Assembly: GCF_900176885.1 (NCBI RefSeq)
Contig: NZ_LT839648.1
Span: forward strand, 1,267,049-1,331,048
Direction: 5' to 3'
DNA length: 64,000 bases
Source of the DNA: Oceanobacillus senegalensis
Lineage (GTDB): Bacteria > Bacillota > Bacilli > Bacillales > Amphibacillaceae
The notes beneath the pieces are model-generated. The model was not told the origin of the DNA and ran no database searches. It saw only the letters and a program-made list of their open reading frames with translations. Of this stretch, positions 1-9,290 are shown piece by piece (positions within the stretch are counted from its first letter, which is position 1; each line of letters opens with the position of its first letter). The position numbers and the translations under genes were made by a program.

Positions 1-39
1 AGGAATAAGTAGTACCGATAAAGCAATAATCCTTCCCAT
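1..39 (-). CDS. DUF2627 (YqzF-like) membrane protein, 5' end only
   Basis: Only the first 13 codons lie in the window (reads MGRIIALSVLLIP on the minus strand), cut by the left edge. The start ATG at 39-37 is preceded by a clear AGGAGAGG ribosome site. A short hydrophobic start of this kind and a position divergent from bkdR fit the small DUF2627 membrane protein found upstream of bkdR in Bacillus. The identity rests on this start and on gene order, so it is tentative. Confidence 0.5.
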   Translation of the reverse strand, partial: MGRIIALSVLLIP

Positions 40-173
40 GATTTAAATACCTCTCCTATGTATGGTGTCTACAATTATATCAAAAATATAATGAAAATAG
101 AAATAATAGCTTTGCCAAATTGAATGAGATAACATATGATAAAACTATGCAAGAGTTTGCAAGGGGGGGTTGG

Positions 174-2222
174 ATGAAACGAATTCTTATCGTTGGGGCG
201 GGAAAAGGAGGAAGTGCGCTTTTTACTTTATTACACAACACAAAACGAATGAATGTAGTAGCGATGATTGACAACGATAAAGATGCTAAAGGATTTCAAT
301 TGGCCAAAAAACATCGTATACCAACCGATACTTCTTGGGAAAATTGGATTAATAAGGATATTGATATTATAGTCGAAGCAACTGGAGATGAAAATGTCCT
401 TAGGGAGCTGATGGAGAAGAGTTTACGTGAAACAGTTGTTATTCCGGGTTCTGTTGCTTACATAATCTCTGAATTATTTAATGAAAAAGAAATATTATTG
501 GAGAAAATTAAGCAGCAAAGCAAAAATCAAGAATTAATATTAACCCATATTCGTGATGGTATGATCATTGTGGATTATAAAGGGAAAGTGCAGTTTGTCA
601 ATAATAGCGCTGAAGAAATTATAGGATATGCTAGGGATAAATTTATAGGAAAGTCAATTGATGATATTATTCGACACTCCAGATTAGTAGAAGTTTTAAA
701 ATCAAAAAAGAAAGAAGTCAACCAAAAATTCCTACTTGAAAATGGGAAACAGATCATCACTACTAGAATTCCTGTTATTAATGCAGAAAAAGAATTAATC
801 GGAGCGTTTGCCGTATTTAAAGATATAACAGAAGTCATTAAATTAGCAGAAGAAAATACCGATTTAACTGAAATTAAAACAATGCTTGAAGCAATTATTA
901 AATCATCCAATGAAGCTATTAGTGTTGTTGATCAGGATGGAAATGGATTAATGATTAATCCAGCTTATACGCGTATTACTGGTTTAACAGAAAAGGATGT
1001 TATTGGTAAACCGGCAACTACGGATATCTCTGAGGGAGAAAGTATGCACATGAAAGTACTGAAAACAAAGAAAACAGTACGGGGTGTACGAATGAAAGTA
1101 GGCCCAAAAAAGAAGGATGTCGTTGTTAATGTTGCACCAATTATAGTGAAAGGCATTCTAAAAGGAAGTGTGGGAGTACTTCATGATGTAACTGAAATAA
1201 AATCCCTAACAAGCGAACTAAAGCGTGCGCGACAGATCATCCGAAATCTAGAAGCTAGGTATACCTTTGATGATATCATAGGAAATTCATCAGAAATGAA
1301 ATTGGCACTTGAACAAGCAAGGGTTGGAGCAAAGACTCCTGCAACTGTTTTACTAAGAGGAGACTCCGGTACCGGTAAGGAGTTATTTGCACACGCGATT
1401 CATAATGAAAGTAATAGGAAAAGTGGAAAATTTATACGTGTCAATTGTGCTGCTATTGCAGAGTCTTTATTAGAAAGTGAATTATTCGGTTATGAGGAGG
1501 GAGCGTTCTCGGGAGCAAGAAGTGGTGGGAAAAAGGGATTATTTGAAGAAGCTAATCATGGAAGTATATTTTTAGATGAAATAGGCGAACTATCGTTAAA
1601 TATGCAAGCTAAATTATTAAGGGTGTTACAAGAAAAGGAAATTGTACGTGTAGGTGGTACAAAGCCAATAATCATTGATGTCCGTGTGATTGCTGCAACA
1701 AATATTAATCTAGAAAAAGCAATTACGAATAAAACCTTTCGTGAAGATTTGTATTATCGATTAACAAGATTACCTATATACATTCCTTCTCTAAAAGATA
1801 GAATATCCGATTTAAAGGACCTTGTTTATTTTATTATTCAGAAAATCAATCAAGACTATGGTAGGAACGTACAGGTCATTGATGAAGAGGCGTTAAACAA
1901 GCTGAAACAATATGATTGGCCAGGAAATGTTCGAGAATTGGAAAATGTCATTGGACGTGCAATGATTTATATTGATATGAGTGAAGAAATCCTAAGAAAA
2001 GAACATATTCCTGATTTAGAGGTTAGTACACCTAAAAAGGATTATGTGACACAGGAAGAACTCCAACAGCCTTCATTACGACAAGCATTGCAGCAATTTG
2101 AAAAAGAGTATATTTCCAAACATTATAAAAAAAATAATTTTAATAAAACAAAAACAGCAAGATCGTTGAATATATCGATAAGAAACTTGTATTATAAACT
2201 AGAAAAATATAATCTAGAATAA
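174..2222 (+). CDS. bkdR: BkdR, sigma-54-dependent activator of the bkd operon
   Basis: A 682-residue enhancer-binding protein that drives sigma-54 transcription of the branched-chain amino acid genes downstream. The N-terminus is Rossmann-like, with VGAGKGG at about residues 6-12 followed by VEATGD near 67-72. Two PAS-like domains follow (about 125-230 and 240-350). The AAA+ domain has Walker A GDSGTGKE near 397 and the sigma-54 contact loop GAFSGA. A Fis-type helix-turn-helix lies in the last 40 residues. I chose ATG 174 because AGGGGGGG lies just upstream; the frame is open to a TTG at 120, which has no ribosome site. A sigma-54 promoter lies 85 bases after the stop, which fits the role well. 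Confidence 0.93.
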   Translation: MKRILIVGAGKGGSALFTLLHNTKRMNVVAMIDNDKDAKGFQLAKKHRIPTDTSWENWINKDIDIIVEATGDENVLRELMEKSLRETVVIPGSVAYIISELFNEKEILLEKIKQQSKNQELILTHIRDGMIIVDYKGKVQFVNNSAEEIIGYARDKFIGKSIDDIIRHSRLVEVLKSKKKEVNQKFLLENGKQIITTRIPVINAEKELIGAFAVFKDITEVIKLAEENTDLTEIKTMLEAIIKSSNEAISVVDQDGNGLMINPAYTRITGLTEKDVIGKPATTDISEGESMHMKVLKTKKTVRGVRMKVGPKKKDVVVNVAPIIVKGILKGSVGVLHDVTEIKSLTSELKRARQIIRNLEARYTFDDIIGNSSEMKLALEQARVGAKTPATVLLRGDSGTGKELFAHAIHNESNRKSGKFIRVNCAAIAESLLESELFGYEEGAFSGARSGGKKGLFEEANHGSIFLDEIGELSLNMQAKLLRVLQEKEIVRVGGTKPIIIDVRVIAATNINLEKAITNKTFREDLYYRLTRLPIYIPSLKDRISDLKDLVYFIIQKINQDYGRNVQVIDEEALNKLKQYDWPGNVRELENVIGRAMIYIDMSEEILRKEHIPDLEVSTPKKDYVTQEELQQPSLRQALQQFEKEYISKHYKKNNFNKTKTARSLNISIRNLYYKLEKYNLE

Positions 2223-2280
2223 TAATGCATGCAAAAAAATGCAGGATTGCAATATTGTGCATGGGTTATAATATAACGAA

Positions 2281-2294
2281 ATGAAGCGCTTTCA
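2281..2294 (+). promoter_or_regulatory. possible CcpA (cre-like) site upstream of bcd
   Basis: ATGAAGCGCTTTCA matches about 11 of 14 positions of the catabolite-responsive element. It lies 13 bases upstream of the sigma-54 promoter, where a bound repressor could interfere with activation. Upstream, between about 2225 and 2266, are repeated TGCAT/ATGCA words that could be BkdR upstream activating sites. Both assignments are inferred from pattern and position. Confidence 0.35.
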
Positions 2295-2306
2295 ATATCG
2301 GTTAAA

Positions 2307-2322
2307 TGGCATGGTTTTTGCT
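2307..2322 (+). promoter_or_regulatory. sigma-54 (-24/-12) promoter of the bkd operon
   Basis: TGGCAT-N5-TTGCT fits the -24/-12 consensus of SigL promoters (GG and GC elements). It sits between bkdR and bcd, about 63 bases before the bcd start, exactly where the target of the adjacent sigma-54 activator is expected. Confidence 0.85.
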
Positions 2323-2384
2323 AAAATAAACTTGAAGAGAAAAAATTAAATCCTAGTAACTAAAATACTATAGGGGGCATGAAA

Positions 2385-3482
2385 ATGGGGATTTTTGAAA
2401 ATATGGAAGAACATGATTACGAACAACTTGTATTTTGTCAAGATAAGAACTCTGGATTAAAAGCAATTATTGCTATTCATGATACAACATTAGGTCCAGC
2501 TTTAGGTGGAACAAGAATGTGGACATATAAAACAGAGGAAGAAGCTGTCATAGATGCGTTACGACTTGCCAAGGGAATGACGTATAAAAATGCAGCGGCA
2601 GGGTTGGATCTTGGAGGTGGAAAAACTGTAATAATAGGTGATCCAAAGAAAGATAAAAATCCAGAATTATTTCGTGCGTTTGGACGTTATATACAAAGTC
2701 TTAATGGAAGGTACATTACAGCAGAGGATGTAGGTACAGCTGTGGACGATATGGATATAGTTCATTTGGAGACGGATTTTGTAACTGGTGTCTCTCCTGC
2801 ATTTGGTTCATCTGGAAATCCAGCTCCTGTTACTGCCTATGGAGTTTATATGGGGATGAAAGCATCTGCTAATGAAGCGTTTGGAAGTGACTCCTTGGAG
2901 GGGAAAGTTGTAGCAGTTCAAGGGGTTGGAAATGTTGCCTATGCATTATGTGAACATCTCTATAAGGAAGGCGCTAAATTAATTGTTACAGATATAAATG
3001 ATGAGGCTGTAAAGAGGGCGGTTAATAATTTTGAAGCAAAGGCTGTTAAACCAGAAGAGATTTATGATGCCGAGTGTGATATATATGCACCTTGTGCTTT
3101 AGGGGGAATTGTCAATGATGATACCATCAATCGTATTAGAGCAAAGGTTATAGCAGGATCAGCAAATAATCAGCTGAAAGAAGATAGGCATGGGGAAATT
3201 CTACATGAAAAAGGGATTGTGTATGCACCAGACTATATTATTAATGCAGCTGGCGTAATCAATGTAGCTGATGAATTACATGGTTATAATCGTGATCGAG
3301 TAATGAAAAAGGTTGAGATTATTTATGATAATTTGAAAAAAATATATAAAATCTCGAAAGATAAAAATATACCAACTTATTTGGCGGCAGATCGTATGGC
3401 AGAACATCGCATTGAATCTGTACGCAAATCGAGAAACCAATTTATAAGAAATGACCAAAATATATTAAGCAGAAGACCTTAA
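2385..3482 (+). CDS. bcd: leucine dehydrogenase (branched-chain amino acid dehydrogenase)
   Basis: A 365-residue NAD-dependent dehydrogenase that deaminates leucine, isoleucine and valine to the 2-oxo acids used by the BKD complex. It is nearly collinear with the Bacillus enzyme: the glycine-rich and catalytic segment [11 protein letters not shown], the [16 protein letters not shown] segment and the dinucleotide-binding motif VQGVGNVA are all present. It ends in the usual LSRRP tail. TAGGGGG at 2371-2377 is 7 bases from ATG 2385 but only 1 base from ATG 2379, so I start at 2385. It is first gene of the operon; ptb, which precedes bcd in B. subtilis, is missing here. Confidence 0.95.
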   Translation: MGIFENMEEHDYEQLVFCQDKNSGLKAIIAIHDTTLGPALGGTRMWTYKTEEEAVIDALRLAKGMTYKNAAAGLDLGGGKTVIIGDPKKDKNPELFRAFGRYIQSLNGRYITAEDVGTAVDDMDIVHLETDFVTGVSPAFGSSGNPAPVTAYGVYMGMKASANEAFGSDSLEGKVVAVQGVGNVAYALCEHLYKEGAKLIVTDINDEAVKRAVNNFEAKAVKPEEIYDAECDIYAPCALGGIVNDDTINRIRAKVIAGSANNQLKEDRHGEILHEKGIVYAPDYIINAAGVINVADELHGYNRDRVMKKVEIIYDNLKKIYKISKDKNIPTYLAADRMAEHRIESVRKSRNQFIRNDQNILSRRP

Positions 3483-3544
3483 TCTCTTTTTCGTAGTGAA
3501 TCAGAAATGGATTAGTTAGTGTTGTCTATAAGGGAGTGAATGAA

Positions 3545-4966
3545 ATGGCTGATGAGTACGATGTTGTCATTCTTGGTGGTGGAACTGGTGGCTATGTTGC
3601 TGCTTTAAGAGCATCTCAGTTAGGCTTGAAGGTTGCTATGGTTGAGAAGGATAAATTGGGCGGAACCTGCTTACATCGTGGTTGTATTCCTTCAAAAGCA
3701 TTACTCCGAAGTGCAGAGGTTTATCAGCAAACTAAAAATTCAAATGAATTTGGTATAGAAATAGGTTCTCCTGAGATAAACTTTTCTAAGATTCAAGATA
3801 GGAAGAATTCTATTATGGATAAACTCCATCAAGGTGTAGAAGGCTTAATAAAGAAAGGTAAAATTGATGTCTATCATGGTTTTGGTCGTATATTAGGACC
3901 AAGTATTTTTTCCCCATTACCTGGTACGATTTCTGTAGAATACGATAATGGTGATGAAAATACGATGATTGTTCCTAAATTCGTACTAATAGCCACAGGT
4001 TCTAGACCTTCCACACTATCAGGATTAAATACAGATGGTGTTAAAATATTAAATTCAGATGATGCATTACAATTGGAAGAACTTCCGGGGTCTATTCTAA
4101 TCATTGGTGCTGGTGTAATTGGAGTGGAATGGGCTTCGATGTTAACAGATTTGGAAGTAAAGGTAACCGTCCTAGAATATGCAAGTCGGATATTACCGAC
4201 AGAAGATGAAGAAATAGCTAAAGAAGTCGAAAAGCAATTAACAAACAAAGGAGTTACTTTTATAAAAAATGCTAAAGTTATTCCTGATACAGTAAAAAAA
4301 GACAATGATGTAATTGTTCATGCAGAAATAAGTGGTAACCAGGAGATGTTTTCAGCGGAAAAAATGTTAATATCTGTTGGTCGAGAAGCAAATACCGAGA
4401 ATATAGGACTAGAAAATACCGAGATTCGTGTTGAAAATGGCGTTATTGCAACGAATGAATTTTATCAAACAAAAGAATCTCATATTTATGCCATTGGTGA
4501 TGTTATCGGTGGAATGCAATTAGCCCATGTTGCTTCTCATGAAGGTATCGTAGCAGTGGAACATATGGCTAATCAAAATCCAATACCCATCGAGTATAAT
4601 CATGTACCTTCTTGTATTTATTCAAGTCCAGAAGCAGCAAGTGTTGGAATAACGGAAGAACAGGCTAAAAAAAAGGGGTATGATTATAAAATAGGAAAAT
4701 TCCCTTTTGCCGCAATCGGTAAAGCACTTGTTTATGGAGAAACAGAAGGCTTTGTTAAAGTTATTTCCGATAAAAAAACAGATGATATTCTTGGTATTCA
4801 CATGGTTGGCCCGCAAGTTACTGATATGATTTCAGAAGCAGGGTTAGCTCAATTTTTAGATGCTACTGCTTGGGAAATTGGCCAAACTATTCACCCCCAT
4901 CCAACACTATCAGAAATCCTCAGAGAAGGAGCATTAGCTGTTGATGGCTTACAAATACATGGATAA
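3545..4966 (+). CDS. lpdV: dihydrolipoyl dehydrogenase, BKD E3 subunit
   Basis: A 473-residue flavoprotein that reoxidises the lipoyl groups of the branched-chain 2-oxo acid dehydrogenase complex with NAD. The FAD fingerprint GGGTGG is at residues 11-16, the redox disulfide is C42 and C47 in GGTCLHRGC, the NAD-binding GAGVIG motif is mid-protein, and the C-terminal active-site HPHPTLSE is present. AAGGGAG before ATG 3545 favours that start over GTG 3536. Only about 60 bases separate it from bcd, so there is no room for the buk kinase found here in B. subtilis. Confidence 0.94.
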   Translation: MADEYDVVILGGGTGGYVAALRASQLGLKVAMVEKDKLGGTCLHRGCIPSKALLRSAEVYQQTKNSNEFGIEIGSPEINFSKIQDRKNSIMDKLHQGVEGLIKKGKIDVYHGFGRILGPSIFSPLPGTISVEYDNGDENTMIVPKFVLIATGSRPSTLSGLNTDGVKILNSDDALQLEELPGSILIIGAGVIGVEWASMLTDLEVKVTVLEYASRILPTEDEEIAKEVEKQLTNKGVTFIKNAKVIPDTVKKDNDVIVHAEISGNQEMFSAEKMLISVGREANTENIGLENTEIRVENGVIATNEFYQTKESHIYAIGDVIGGMQLAHVASHEGIVAVEHMANQNPIPIEYNHVPSCIYSSPEAASVGITEEQAKKKGYDYKIGKFPFAAIGKALVYGETEGFVKVISDKKTDDILGIHMVGPQVTDMISEAGLAQFLDATAWEIGQTIHPHPTLSEILREGALAVDGLQIHG

Positions 4967-5010
4967 AAAATAATCTCCTTGAGTTATAGAATGAAAAGGG
5001 AGGGTTCAAA

Positions 5011-5997
5011 ATGGTAAATCGTCATAAGAAAATGGGGTTAACAGATGATTTTGTCTTAGACATTTATAAAACGATGTTACTTGCTAGGAAAATAGATGAG
5101 AGAATGTGGCTACTGAATCGTTCTGGTAAAATACCATTTGTTATATCCTGTCAAGGGCAAGAAGCTGCTCAAGTTGGAGCTAGCTATGCTTTAAACAGGG
5201 ACTTAGATTATGTTGCACCGTATTATCGGGATTTAGGAGTTGTATTATCCTTTGGAATGACTGCTAAGGAATTAATGCTATCTGCTTTTGCAAAAGCGGA
5301 AGACCCTAATTCAGGGGGACGACAAATGCCAGGACATTTCGGACAAAAGAAGAATCGAATTTTGACTGGTTCCTCCCCGGTTACAACTCAAGTACCTCAT
5401 GCAGTCGGTATTGCTTTAGCTGCTAAAATGGAAAACAGGGATTTGGTCTCGTTTGTAACATTAGGTGAAGGTTCATCAAACCAAGGTGATTTCCATGAGG
5501 GATTAAATTTTGCGGGTGTTCATAAACTACCTGTCATCACGATGGTTGAAAATAATCAATACGCCATTTCTGTTCCGATGGATAAGCAAGTAGCAAGTAA
5601 GAATGTGTCAGTCCGTGCGGAAAGTTATGGGATGAAGGGAGTAACAGTAGACGGAAATGATCCTTTAGATGTGTATGAAGCTGTCTCTCAAGCAAGGGAA
5701 AGAGCTCTTCGTGGAGAAGGCGGAACACTAGTTGAGGCTGTTTCCTATCGACTAACTGCCCATTCCAGTGATGATGATGATAAATACCGAGAGAAGACAG
5801 AAATTGATGAAGCTAGAAAACAGGATGCTATTATTACCTATAGAAATTATTTGATAGATACAAATGTACTTTCAGAAGAACTTGAAGAAAAAATCACGAA
5901 GGAAATTAATGTTATCGTTAATGAGGCAACGGACTATGCGGAGAGTAAGCCATATGCTAGTCCGGAACAGGCGATGAGATTCGTATACGAAGAATGA
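5011..5997 (+). CDS. bkdAA: 2-oxoisovalerate dehydrogenase E1 alpha subunit
   Basis: A 328-residue thiamine-diphosphate-dependent E1 alpha subunit; it decarboxylates branched-chain 2-oxo acids together with the beta subunit encoded next. The TPP/Mg motif starts at GEGSSNQGDFHEG and ends near VENNQYA; the flexible loop region YRLTAHSSDDD follows. The length matches the family (about 330). The start ATG 5011 follows AAAAGGGAGG. Third gene of the operon, 44 bases after lpdV. Confidence 0.95.
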   Translation: MVNRHKKMGLTDDFVLDIYKTMLLARKIDERMWLLNRSGKIPFVISCQGQEAAQVGASYALNRDLDYVAPYYRDLGVVLSFGMTAKELMLSAFAKAEDPNSGGRQMPGHFGQKKNRILTGSSPVTTQVPHAVGIALAAKMENRDLVSFVTLGEGSSNQGDFHEGLNFAGVHKLPVITMVENNQYAISVPMDKQVASKNVSVRAESYGMKGVTVDGNDPLDVYEAVSQARERALRGEGGTLVEAVSYRLTAHSSDDDDKYREKTEIDEARKQDAIITYRNYLIDTNVLSEELEEKITKEINVIVNEATDYAESKPYASPEQAMRFVYEE

Positions 5998-6016
5998 AGA
6001 ACAGGGAGGGGAAAAG

Positions 6017-7000
6017 ATGCCAGTAATTTCCTATATTCAAGCTATAACAGAGGCATTGAGAGAGGAAATGCTCCGGGATGAAAAGGTTTTTATTCTCGGA
6101 GAAGATGTTGGGAAAAAGGGAGGTGTTTTTCGAGCAACAGACGGATTATATGATGAATTTGGAGAATATCGTGTATTGGATACGCCTTTAAGCGAATCTG
6201 CTATTGCAGGTGTGGGTATAGGTGCTGCGATGTATGGTATGCGTCCGGTCGCAGAAATGCAATTTGCAGATTTTATTATGCCGGCTGTCAATCAAATTAT
6301 TTCAGAAGCAGCAAAAATTCGGTATCGTTCTAACAATGACTGGAATGTACCACTTACTATCAGGGCTCCATACGGTGGAGGAGTTCACGGAGCACTATAT
6401 CATTCCCAATCCGTTGAGGCTATATTTGCGAATCAACCCGGATTAAAGATTGTTATGCCATCTAGTCCATATGATGTAAAAGGTTTGCTTAAATCAGCCA
6501 TTCGTGACAATGACCCTGTTCTATTCTTTGAACATAAACGTGCCTATCGTTTATTAAAGGAAGAAGTGCCGGACGATGATTATACGTTACCAATAGGAAA
6601 AGCGGATGTGAAACGAAGTGGTTCAGATATTACTGTTATTACCTATGGGCTGTGTGTTCATTTTGCCCTTCAAGCTGCAGAGAAATTAGCTGATGAAGGA
6701 ATTGATACGCATATACTCGATTTACAAACGATTTATCCGCTAGACAAAGAAGCGATCATTGAAGCGGCAAGTAAAACAGGAAAGGTGTTATTAATTACAG
6801 AGGATAATTTAGAAGGAAGTATCATTGGAGAGGTTTCTGCTATTATTGCTGAAAATTGTTTGTTTGATTTAGATGCTCCGATTAAACGTTTAGCGGGACC
6901 AGATGTTCCAGCCATGCCTTATGCACCAACGATGGAGAAATTCTTTATGGTTAACCCAGAAAAGTGTGAAAAAGCAATGCGTGAATTAGCAGAGTTTTAG
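6017..7000 (+). CDS. bkdAB: 2-oxoisovalerate dehydrogenase E1 beta subunit
   Basis: A 327-residue E1 beta subunit, the family's usual length. Recognisable segments are LGEDVGKKGGVFRAT, the TPLSESAIAGVGIG segment near the cofactor, and the C-terminal transketolase domain with ITEDNLEGS. Together with BkdAA it forms the alpha2-beta2 decarboxylase. It starts 19 bases after the bkdAA stop behind GGGAGGGGAA. Confidence 0.95.
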   Translation: MPVISYIQAITEALREEMLRDEKVFILGEDVGKKGGVFRATDGLYDEFGEYRVLDTPLSESAIAGVGIGAAMYGMRPVAEMQFADFIMPAVNQIISEAAKIRYRSNNDWNVPLTIRAPYGGGVHGALYHSQSVEAIFANQPGLKIVMPSSPYDVKGLLKSAIRDNDPVLFFEHKRAYRLLKEEVPDDDYTLPIGKADVKRSGSDITVITYGLCVHFALQAAEKLADEGIDTHILDLQTIYPLDKEAIIEAASKTGKVLLITEDNLEGSIIGEVSAIIAENCLFDLDAPIKRLAGPDVPAMPYAPTMEKFFMVNPEKCEKAMRELAEF

Positions 7001-7018
7001 AGGGAGGGATTAAAATAG

Positions 7019-8266
7019 ATGTCAATTGCAAAAATAACAATGCCACAATTAGGTGAAAGTGTAACAGAAGGTACGATAAGTTCATGGCTTGTGAATGTAG
7101 GAGACAAAGTAAATAAATATGACCCCATTGCGGAAGTTTTAACAGATAAAGTGAATGCAGAGGTTCCCTCCTCTTATACGGGAATGATTACAGAAATAAA
7201 TGCAGCGGAAGGGGATACTATATCAGTTGGAGAGCTAATGTGTACCATTGAAACCGATGAAGTAGACAACTCTAAACCTGCTTTAGAATTCAATGACGCC
7301 CCTAAAGTGAAAGAAAATTCTACACAAGAAAATGATTCTATGAAAAAAAGGTACTCCCCTGCTGTTATGAGGCTAGCTCAGGAACATCATATTAATTTAA
7401 ATGATGTTATGGGGTCCGGTCGAGGAGGGAGAATAACAAGAAAAGATATTGAGAAAATAATAGCCTCTGGAGGAAAAACAGAAGAGAAGGAACGAGTATC
7501 GGAGGAGAACCCTCAAAAAATTGTAATTCCCCCACAGAATAAGTTACAACATACTACAACATCTTCGGGAGATAAAGAAATATCAGTTACAGGAGTTCGT
7601 AAAGCAATTGCGCAAAATATGGTACAATCCAAACAAGAAATCCCTCATGCATGGATGACGGTAGAGGTAGATGTCACTGATTTAGTTGCATATAGAAATA
7701 AAGTTAAAAATGAATTTAAGCAAGAAGAAGGATATAATTTAACGTATTTTGCTTTTTTTGTGAAGGCAGTAGCACAAGCACTTAAAAAGTTCCCACAATT
7801 AAACAGTACATGGCAACAGGATAATATTATACAAAAGAAAGCTGTTAATCTTTCTATTGCTGTTGCATCTAATGAAGAATTATTTGTACCAGTTATTAAG
7901 CATGCCGATGAAAAAAATATTAAAGGGATTGCCAGAGAAATACATGAGCTGGCTCTAAAGGCGAGAGATAAGAGGTTAAAAGGCGAAGATATGGAAGGTG
8001 GGACGTTTACAGTAAATAATACCGGAACGTTTGGATCTGTACAGTCTATGGGGATTATCAACCATCCGCAAGCGGCTATTTTACAGGTGGAGTCTATTGT
8101 AAAACGTCCGGTCATTATAGATGATATGTTCGCAGCAAGGAATATGGTAAATCTATGCTTATCTTTAGATCACCGTGTTTTAGATGGGCTTATATGTGGC
8201 AAGTTTTTATCCTATCTGAAGGAATTACTAGAAAGTATGAATGAAGAAACGATTCAAATTTATTAA
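7019..8266 (+). CDS. bkdB: lipoamide acyltransferase, BKD E2 core
   Basis: A 415-residue E2 protein: an N-terminal lipoyl domain (about 1-77) with the lipoylated K44 in LTDKVN, a peripheral subunit-binding domain (about 115-150, RYSPAVMRLAQE to GRITRKDIE), a flexible linker rich in K, E and Q, and a catalytic acyltransferase domain with HRVLDG, H385. It transfers the branched acyl group to CoA. AGAGGGAGGG precedes ATG 7019. It is the last bkd gene; about 100 bases separate it from brxB. Confidence 0.95.
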   Translation: MSIAKITMPQLGESVTEGTISSWLVNVGDKVNKYDPIAEVLTDKVNAEVPSSYTGMITEINAAEGDTISVGELMCTIETDEVDNSKPALEFNDAPKVKENSTQENDSMKKRYSPAVMRLAQEHHINLNDVMGSGRGGRITRKDIEKIIASGGKTEEKERVSEENPQKIVIPPQNKLQHTTTSSGDKEISVTGVRKAIAQNMVQSKQEIPHAWMTVEVDVTDLVAYRNKVKNEFKQEEGYNLTYFAFFVKAVAQALKKFPQLNSTWQQDNIIQKKAVNLSIAVASNEELFVPVIKHADEKNIKGIAREIHELALKARDKRLKGEDMEGGTFTVNNTGTFGSVQSMGIINHPQAAILQVESIVKRPVIIDDMFAARNMVNLCLSLDHRVLDGLICGKFLSYLKELLESMNEETIQIY

Positions 8267-8373
8267 AATAATCATGTATCCCCACTTTACAGACATTATT
8301 AATTGAAATTGAATAGTAAAGTTGGTACTCTTAATGATATGAAAACACTTTATTATGGAAAGGTAGGATATAT

Positions 8374-8805
8374 ATGGATTTCAATCTATTCATGAATGAT
8401 GTTGTCGATGCAGCACGTAAAGATATAACAGAAGCCGGTTATACAGAATTAAAAACGCCAGAAGAGGTCGATGCGTCACTAAGTAAAAAGGGAACAACTT
8501 TGGTCATGATTAATTCGACTTGTGGCTGTGCTGGAGGAGTTGCACGACCTGCTGCGGCAAATGCTATTCATTATGATAAACGACCAGAGCAATTGGTTAC
8601 AGTCTTTGCAGGACAGGATCCTGAAGCAACAGAGCGTGCACGTGAATACTTTGAAGGATATCCACCATCATCACCTTCATTTGCTCTATTAAAAGACGGG
8701 AAAATTGTAACGATGGTAGAGCGCCATGATATTGAGGGGCATAGTCCAATGGAAGTTACAAATAAGCTCCAACAAGTTTTCGATGAGCACTGTGAAGAAA
8801 TATAA
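8374..8805 (+). CDS. brxB: bacilliredoxin BrxB (YqiW/YphP family)
   Basis: A 143-residue thioredoxin-fold protein that removes bacillithiol from mixed disulfides on proteins. The active site is the family's unusual C50-G-C52 within [10 protein letters not shown], followed by ARPAAANA. The length and the position after bkdB match B. subtilis yqiW. The bacillithiol disulfide reductase YpdA lies in the same window at 61 kb and is the known partner for recycling. A terminator follows directly. Confidence 0.94.
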   Translation: MDFNLFMNDVVDAARKDITEAGYTELKTPEEVDASLSKKGTTLVMINSTCGCAGGVARPAAANAIHYDKRPEQLVTVFAGQDPEATERAREYFEGYPPSSPSFALLKDGKIVTMVERHDIEGHSPMEVTNKLQQVFDEHCEEI

Positions 8806-8815
8806 TAATTATATT

Positions 8816-8851
8816 GAGGCTGCTTCTAATAAATAGAACAGCCTCTTTTTT
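8816..8851 (+). terminator. terminator after brxB
   Basis: GAGGCTG plus TTCT pair with AGAA plus CAGCCTC around a short loop, followed by six T. It starts 10 bases after the brxB stop. Confidence 0.9.
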
Positions 8852-8903
8852 AGCACGATGATTGCTGAGTAATCAAAATTTATTATTTCTTTAAAAAGAT
8901 AAA

Positions 8904-8931
8904 AAGACTGAGACAACATATGCTCAGTCTT
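8904..8931 (-). terminator. terminator of the Prli42-like gene
   Basis: AAGACTGAG and CTCAGTCTT form a 9-bp stem; on the minus strand it is followed by a T run. The distal end overlaps the stop codon of the small gene at 8930-9070. Confidence 0.85.
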
Positions 8932-9070
8932 AAAGATTTATAAAGTAAGCTAAACCAGCAGTGATAGAAGACAACAGCATTGCTATGATCATAATATAAA
9001 CAGCTAGTTTTTGTTTTTTTTCACGCTTAGATTTTCTTCTTGGTGCTGAGTGATTTGCTTTTGTTGCCAA
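8930..9070 (-). CDS. Prli42-like small membrane protein (DUF4044), 46 aa
   Basis: A 46-codon gene on the minus strand. AAGGAGG is 7 bases before a TTG start at 9070. The product has a basic N-terminal half (PRRKSKREKKQK, residues 10-21) and one membrane helix at about 22-44 containing MIIAMLLSSITAGLAYF. This matches the short single-pass family that includes Prli42, the protein that anchors the stressosome to the membrane in Listeria. It has its own terminator and is convergent with brxB. Family assignment comes from the helix pattern; a stressosome role here is inference. Confidence 0.75.
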   Translation of the reverse strand: MATKANHSAPRRKSKREKKQKLAVYIMIIAMLLSSITAGLAYFINL

Positions 9071-9290
9071 GATAAATCCTCCTTTTTATTGTCTAATTAT
9101 ATTTTAACGTGAATCGGGCTATTGGACAAGTTAAATTCGCATTCTATAACCGTATAAAATAGCATAATAACGAATTATTATTGCAGTATATTTTAGAAAC
9201 CTCACATTATAATAGACAGTTATGGTAAAATGATTGAAAATAGAATATATATTTACAATTGAAATTCTGATTGAATGGGGGTATTTGTAA

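Noticed and set aside
3874-4305. 143-codon minus-strand frame within lpdV
   Set aside because: It is an antisense shadow of the lpdV coding frame without a ribosome site or recognisable family.
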